Of a stretch of DNA of 64,000 nucleotides, positions 61,746 to 64,000 are shown piece after piece. Numbering within the stretch: the stretch's first letter is position 1; every line of letters begins with the position of its first letter. Under the pieces are notes generated by a model, which was not told where the DNA came from, did not search any database, and saw only the letters and a program-made list of their open reading frames with translations. Source of the stretch: G963678255 sp963678255 (lineage in GTDB: Bacteria > Cloacimonadota > Cloacimonadia > Cloacimonadales > WRIO01); the NCBI GenBank assembly GCA_963678255.2, contig CAXXTW010000001.1, forward strand, positions 310,001 through 374,000. Direction: 5' to 3'. A program made the translations under genes and the position numbers.

Positions 61746-64000
61746 TTCTGAGCTAGTAAAAAACAAGATTGATCTAAAAAATCAATCTCCCTTGTTAATA
61801 CCACTCCTTTTCTTTATTTCAGGAATATTAATCTCAAGATATTTTATTACTGAGTTTTATCCAATTCCCTATTTAATCTTCTTTTTGGTTACATCTCTTC
61901 TTTTTGTATTCTTTTCATATTTTAAAAAGGCTTTACAAGCTCAATGGCTCATTTATATAATTTTTACATTTTTTGGCTTTCTTTTATATTCTGGTCAACA
62001 TACTTTACCGAATAACCATATTGATAATGTTTTAAAAAAAGTAAACTCTATTCAAAATACGATTACTGGGACTATTGTTTCTGAACCAATAAAAGGATCC
62101 TTCAATTTTCGATTTATTTTAGAACTAGAGTCCATCAGTCATCAGCGGGTTCTAGGAAAAATATTGTTTTCATCTAATCAGGAAGGATTGAGAGTTGGAG
62201 ATAAAATTGAGACTCTCGGCTTAATAAGAACATTTGAACAGAGTAATCCTGGTGAAGTAAACTGGAAAAAGATATATAAGCAAAAGGGGATTTACGGCAA
62301 AGCATTCTCATTAAAGAGAATTATAGTAATAAACCATGATCATTTATCCTTTATTCAAAGGGTCTTTTTTCAAATCAGAAAGCAATTAAAAGAACTGATA
62401 GTTAAGAAATTTCCTTCAGATTATGTATTTATTCAGGCAATACTTTTGGGAGATCAGAGCGAATTTGTATTTGAAGAGGAACAAAAAACCGTTCAATCAG
62501 TTTCATATTATCAAAAATCAGGGCTCATGCATATATTGGCTGTAAGTGGATTCCACACATCGATTCTCTATTTTTCTTTAATGTTTGTCTTCACTCTGGT
62601 CAATCGCAGGTTTTCAAATCTTATTTGTTTTATCATATTATTCCTTTACGCAGGAATATGCCTTTGGACGCCTTCTGTAACTCGAGCCATGGTAATGATC
62701 AATCTTTTCATACTTGCAGGCTTTTTAAACAGAAATCAGAGCTTTTGGCAGGTATTTTCATTAGCACTCTTCATAATACTATCTGTAAATACCAATCAAT
62801 TGTTTGATATTGGTCTGCAATTATCTTGTTTGGCAATAGTGGGAATACAAGTTTTTTTAACTTTACAACAGAATTTAAAGGAATTTTTTGGTTATAAAAG
62901 CAGAATCGGGAAGATCACATGGAAAAGAGTTTTAATTAATGCTCTGTTTTATTTGGGAGAAAGTCTATTATTCTCTTTCATTATCTGTCTTTTTACTGTG
63001 CCAATATTGTTGTATCATTTTAATACTTTTAATCTAAACAGTTTATTGGCAAACCCTCTCATGATCCCGATATTTACATTTCTTATGCCTTTGGTTTTAC
63101 TAATACTAATTTTACCGACTCAATATCCTGTATTTAGTTTATTAGATTATACTTTTCAGTTTTTTAAAATGCTCTTTGAGAAAACGTTGTTATTTTCTTC
63201 TTCCTTACCTTTTATTCATTATTTGTCGATTAATTCAATACAGTTGTTTTTTATGTGTTTATTCCTATTAGGGTTAATCATTCTCGTCTTACATTTTAAT
63301 AAAAGAAGGATAATATTCCTGAGTTCCTTACTAATTTTATGTATTATTTTGACAGTAATCTTTCAAGATAAAGGTTTAAAAAGAAATGAGATTATTATAT
63401 TTAATACAGGAACATCAGATGCCAGTTTAATTCATACAGATCAAAATGAAAATATTGTGATTGATACAGGGGATTTAATTGAAAAGAAAGCCTTAATTGA
63501 GAATAGCATGATTCCTTTTTGTTTAAAAAACAAAATTAACAACATTGATTATTTAATTTTAACACACCCTCATCAAGATCATATTGGAGGAGCGAAAGCA
63601 TTAATTACAAAAATTAAAGTGAAGAATCTTTTAGTCACAGAGGCTTGTCTCAAAGACAGTTTAATGAAACCAATCTCTATATTATCAGGAAAAAAGGGTA
63701 TTAATATATTGGTGGTAAAAGATACATTTAGAATTAATTTGAAGAGTTCTGTTTTACAAATTCTACATCCCGATAAGGATTTTATTTCTGATAATCCTAA
63801 TAATCTTTCCATAACTACTAGATGGACAGATAAAAAACTCTCTGTATTATTCACTGGTGATATTGAATTGGAAGCCATCGATTATTTATGCAAAAGATAT
63901 CCGGATGAATTAGATTGTGATGTTTTAAAACTTCCTCATCATGGAAGTCAAACGGGTGCTTCCATTAACTTTTTTGATTTAATGACACCTGAGAAAGTGA
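61699..64000 (+). CDS. comEC: ComEC/Rec2-type DNA uptake channel (partial at window edge)
   Basis: About 767 codons to the right edge without a stop. The order is: N-terminal membrane helices, an OB-like DUF4131 domain (~110-200), the Competence domain (LMHILAVSGFHTSILYFSL; TRAMVMINLFIL), many helices, and a metallo-beta-lactamase-like domain (IDTGD; ILTHPHQDHIGGAK; LPHHGSQTGAS). ComEC transports single-stranded DNA across the inner membrane. ATG 61699 overlaps mnmE by 47 bp and has only a weak upstream AGAG, so the start is tentative. Confidence 0.9.
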   Translation, partial: MTYSTKFSTTSASANNSELVKNKIDLKNQSPLLIPLLFFISGILISRYFITEFYPIPYLIFFLVTSLLFVFFSYFKKALQAQWLIYIIFTFFGFLLYSGQHTLPNNHIDNVLKKVNSIQNTITGTIVSEPIKGSFNFRFILELESISHQRVLGKILFSSNQEGLRVGDKIETLGLIRTFEQSNPGEVNWKKIYKQKGIYGKAFSLKRIIVINHDHLSFIQRVFFQIRKQLKELIVKKFPSDYVFIQAILLGDQSEFVFEEEQKTVQSVSYYQKSGLMHILAVSGFHTSILYFSLMFVFTLVNRRFSNLICFIILFLYAGICLWTPSVTRAMVMINLFILAGFLNRNQSFWQVFSLALFIILSVNTNQLFDIGLQLSCLAIVGIQVFLTLQQNLKEFFGYKSRIGKITWKRVLINALFYLGESLLFSFIICLFTVPILLYHFNTFNLNSLLANPLMIPIFTFLMPLVLLILILPTQYPVFSLLDYTFQFFKMLFEKTLLFSSSLPFIHYLSINSIQLFFMCLFLLGLIILVLHFNKRRIIFLSSLLILCIILTVIFQDKGLKRNEIIIFNTGTSDASLIHTDQNENIVIDTGDLIEKKALIENSMIPFCLKNKINNIDYLILTHPHQDHIGGAKALITKIKVKNLLVTEACLKDSLMKPISILSGKKGINILVVKDTFRINLKSSVLQILHPDKDFISDNPNNLSITTRWTDKKLSVLFTGDIELEAIDYLCKRYPDELDCDVLKLPHHGSQTGASINFFDLMTPEKV

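Noticed and set aside
1..64000. tRNA, rRNA and CRISPR arrays
   Set aside because: No T-arm like motif outside coding sequence with a matching fold, no rRNA stretch and no regularly spaced repeats were found by eye.

Overview
The window is AT-rich DNA of a Gram-negative, flagellated bacterium. Four genes or gene remnants carry a C-terminal domain with a 'YPNPFNP'-type motif (the remnant has a variant) and the intact ones end in a KM-hydrophobic-K tail. This is the Por/type IX-like sorting or FlgD-Ig-like domain common in the FCB superphylum. With the overall gene content it points to a Cloacimonadota-like or related FCB candidate phylum. That assignment is inference: no rRNA or tRNA gene is visible.

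Layout. 1-1680: 5' part of metH on the minus strand, running off the left edge. 1.9-7.7 kb: two large secreted proteins, a MAM/FN3-like protein and a subtilisin-type protease. 7.7-11 kb: a two-gene iron-sulfur flavoprotein amine or amino-acid dehydrogenase. 11.2-16.8 kb: a hybrid sensor kinase, a decayed beta-helix surface-protein gene and a single-domain response regulator. 17-21.3 kb: an RND efflux pump and its adaptor. 21.8-28 kb: a flagellar operon (flgI, flgJ-SLT, flgN, orf91, flgK, csrA, flgL, fliW) behind a sigma-54 type promoter and a terminator-containing leader. 28.3-30.1 kb: groEL with a CIRCE operator. 30.1-34.3 kb: a giant tandem cyclase/ATPase/TPR protein resembling soluble adenylyl cyclase. 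34.9-35.7 kb: a ZIP metal transporter.

35.7-43 kb is an accessory region. It holds an IS4-type element, a group II (IIC-like) intron inserted beside a REP-like hairpin, a 5'-truncated beta-helix protein, a lipoprotein and a truncated C39-like peptidase. 43-44.7 kb carries an ABC substrate-binding protein and permease without an ATPase. 44.7-49.9 kb is a minus-strand run: APH-type kinase, esterase, suhB, recX, recA, thpR. After an M48/TerB protease (50.1-51.4 kb) comes a REP hairpin cluster around a broken RAYT gene and a second group II intron relic (51.5-52.6 kb). 52.6-56.4 kb: an EamA transporter, a PorV-like outer-membrane protein and a BatA/VWA protein. 57.2-60 kb: two adjacent peptidoglycan carboxypeptidase genes matching Csd6/Pgp2 and Csd4/Pgp1, the cell-shape enzymes of Helicobacter and Campylobacter. 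60-64 kb: yraN, mnmE and the start of comEC.

How the parts fit. The flagellar operon, its sigma-54 promoter, csrA/fliW and the Csd4/Csd6 pair together suggest a motile, possibly curved or helical cell. The sorting-domain proteins and the PorV-like protein suggest a surface-export route. Mobile hairpins, a RAYT relic, an IS and group II introns have reshaped 35-43 kb and 51-53 kb. The signals I consider most worth checking are the flagellar leader (sigma-54 promoter, intrinsic terminator whose loop carries a CsrA-type AUGGA, second AUGGA at the ribosome-binding site), the Csd4/Csd6 pair, and the sAC-like protein.
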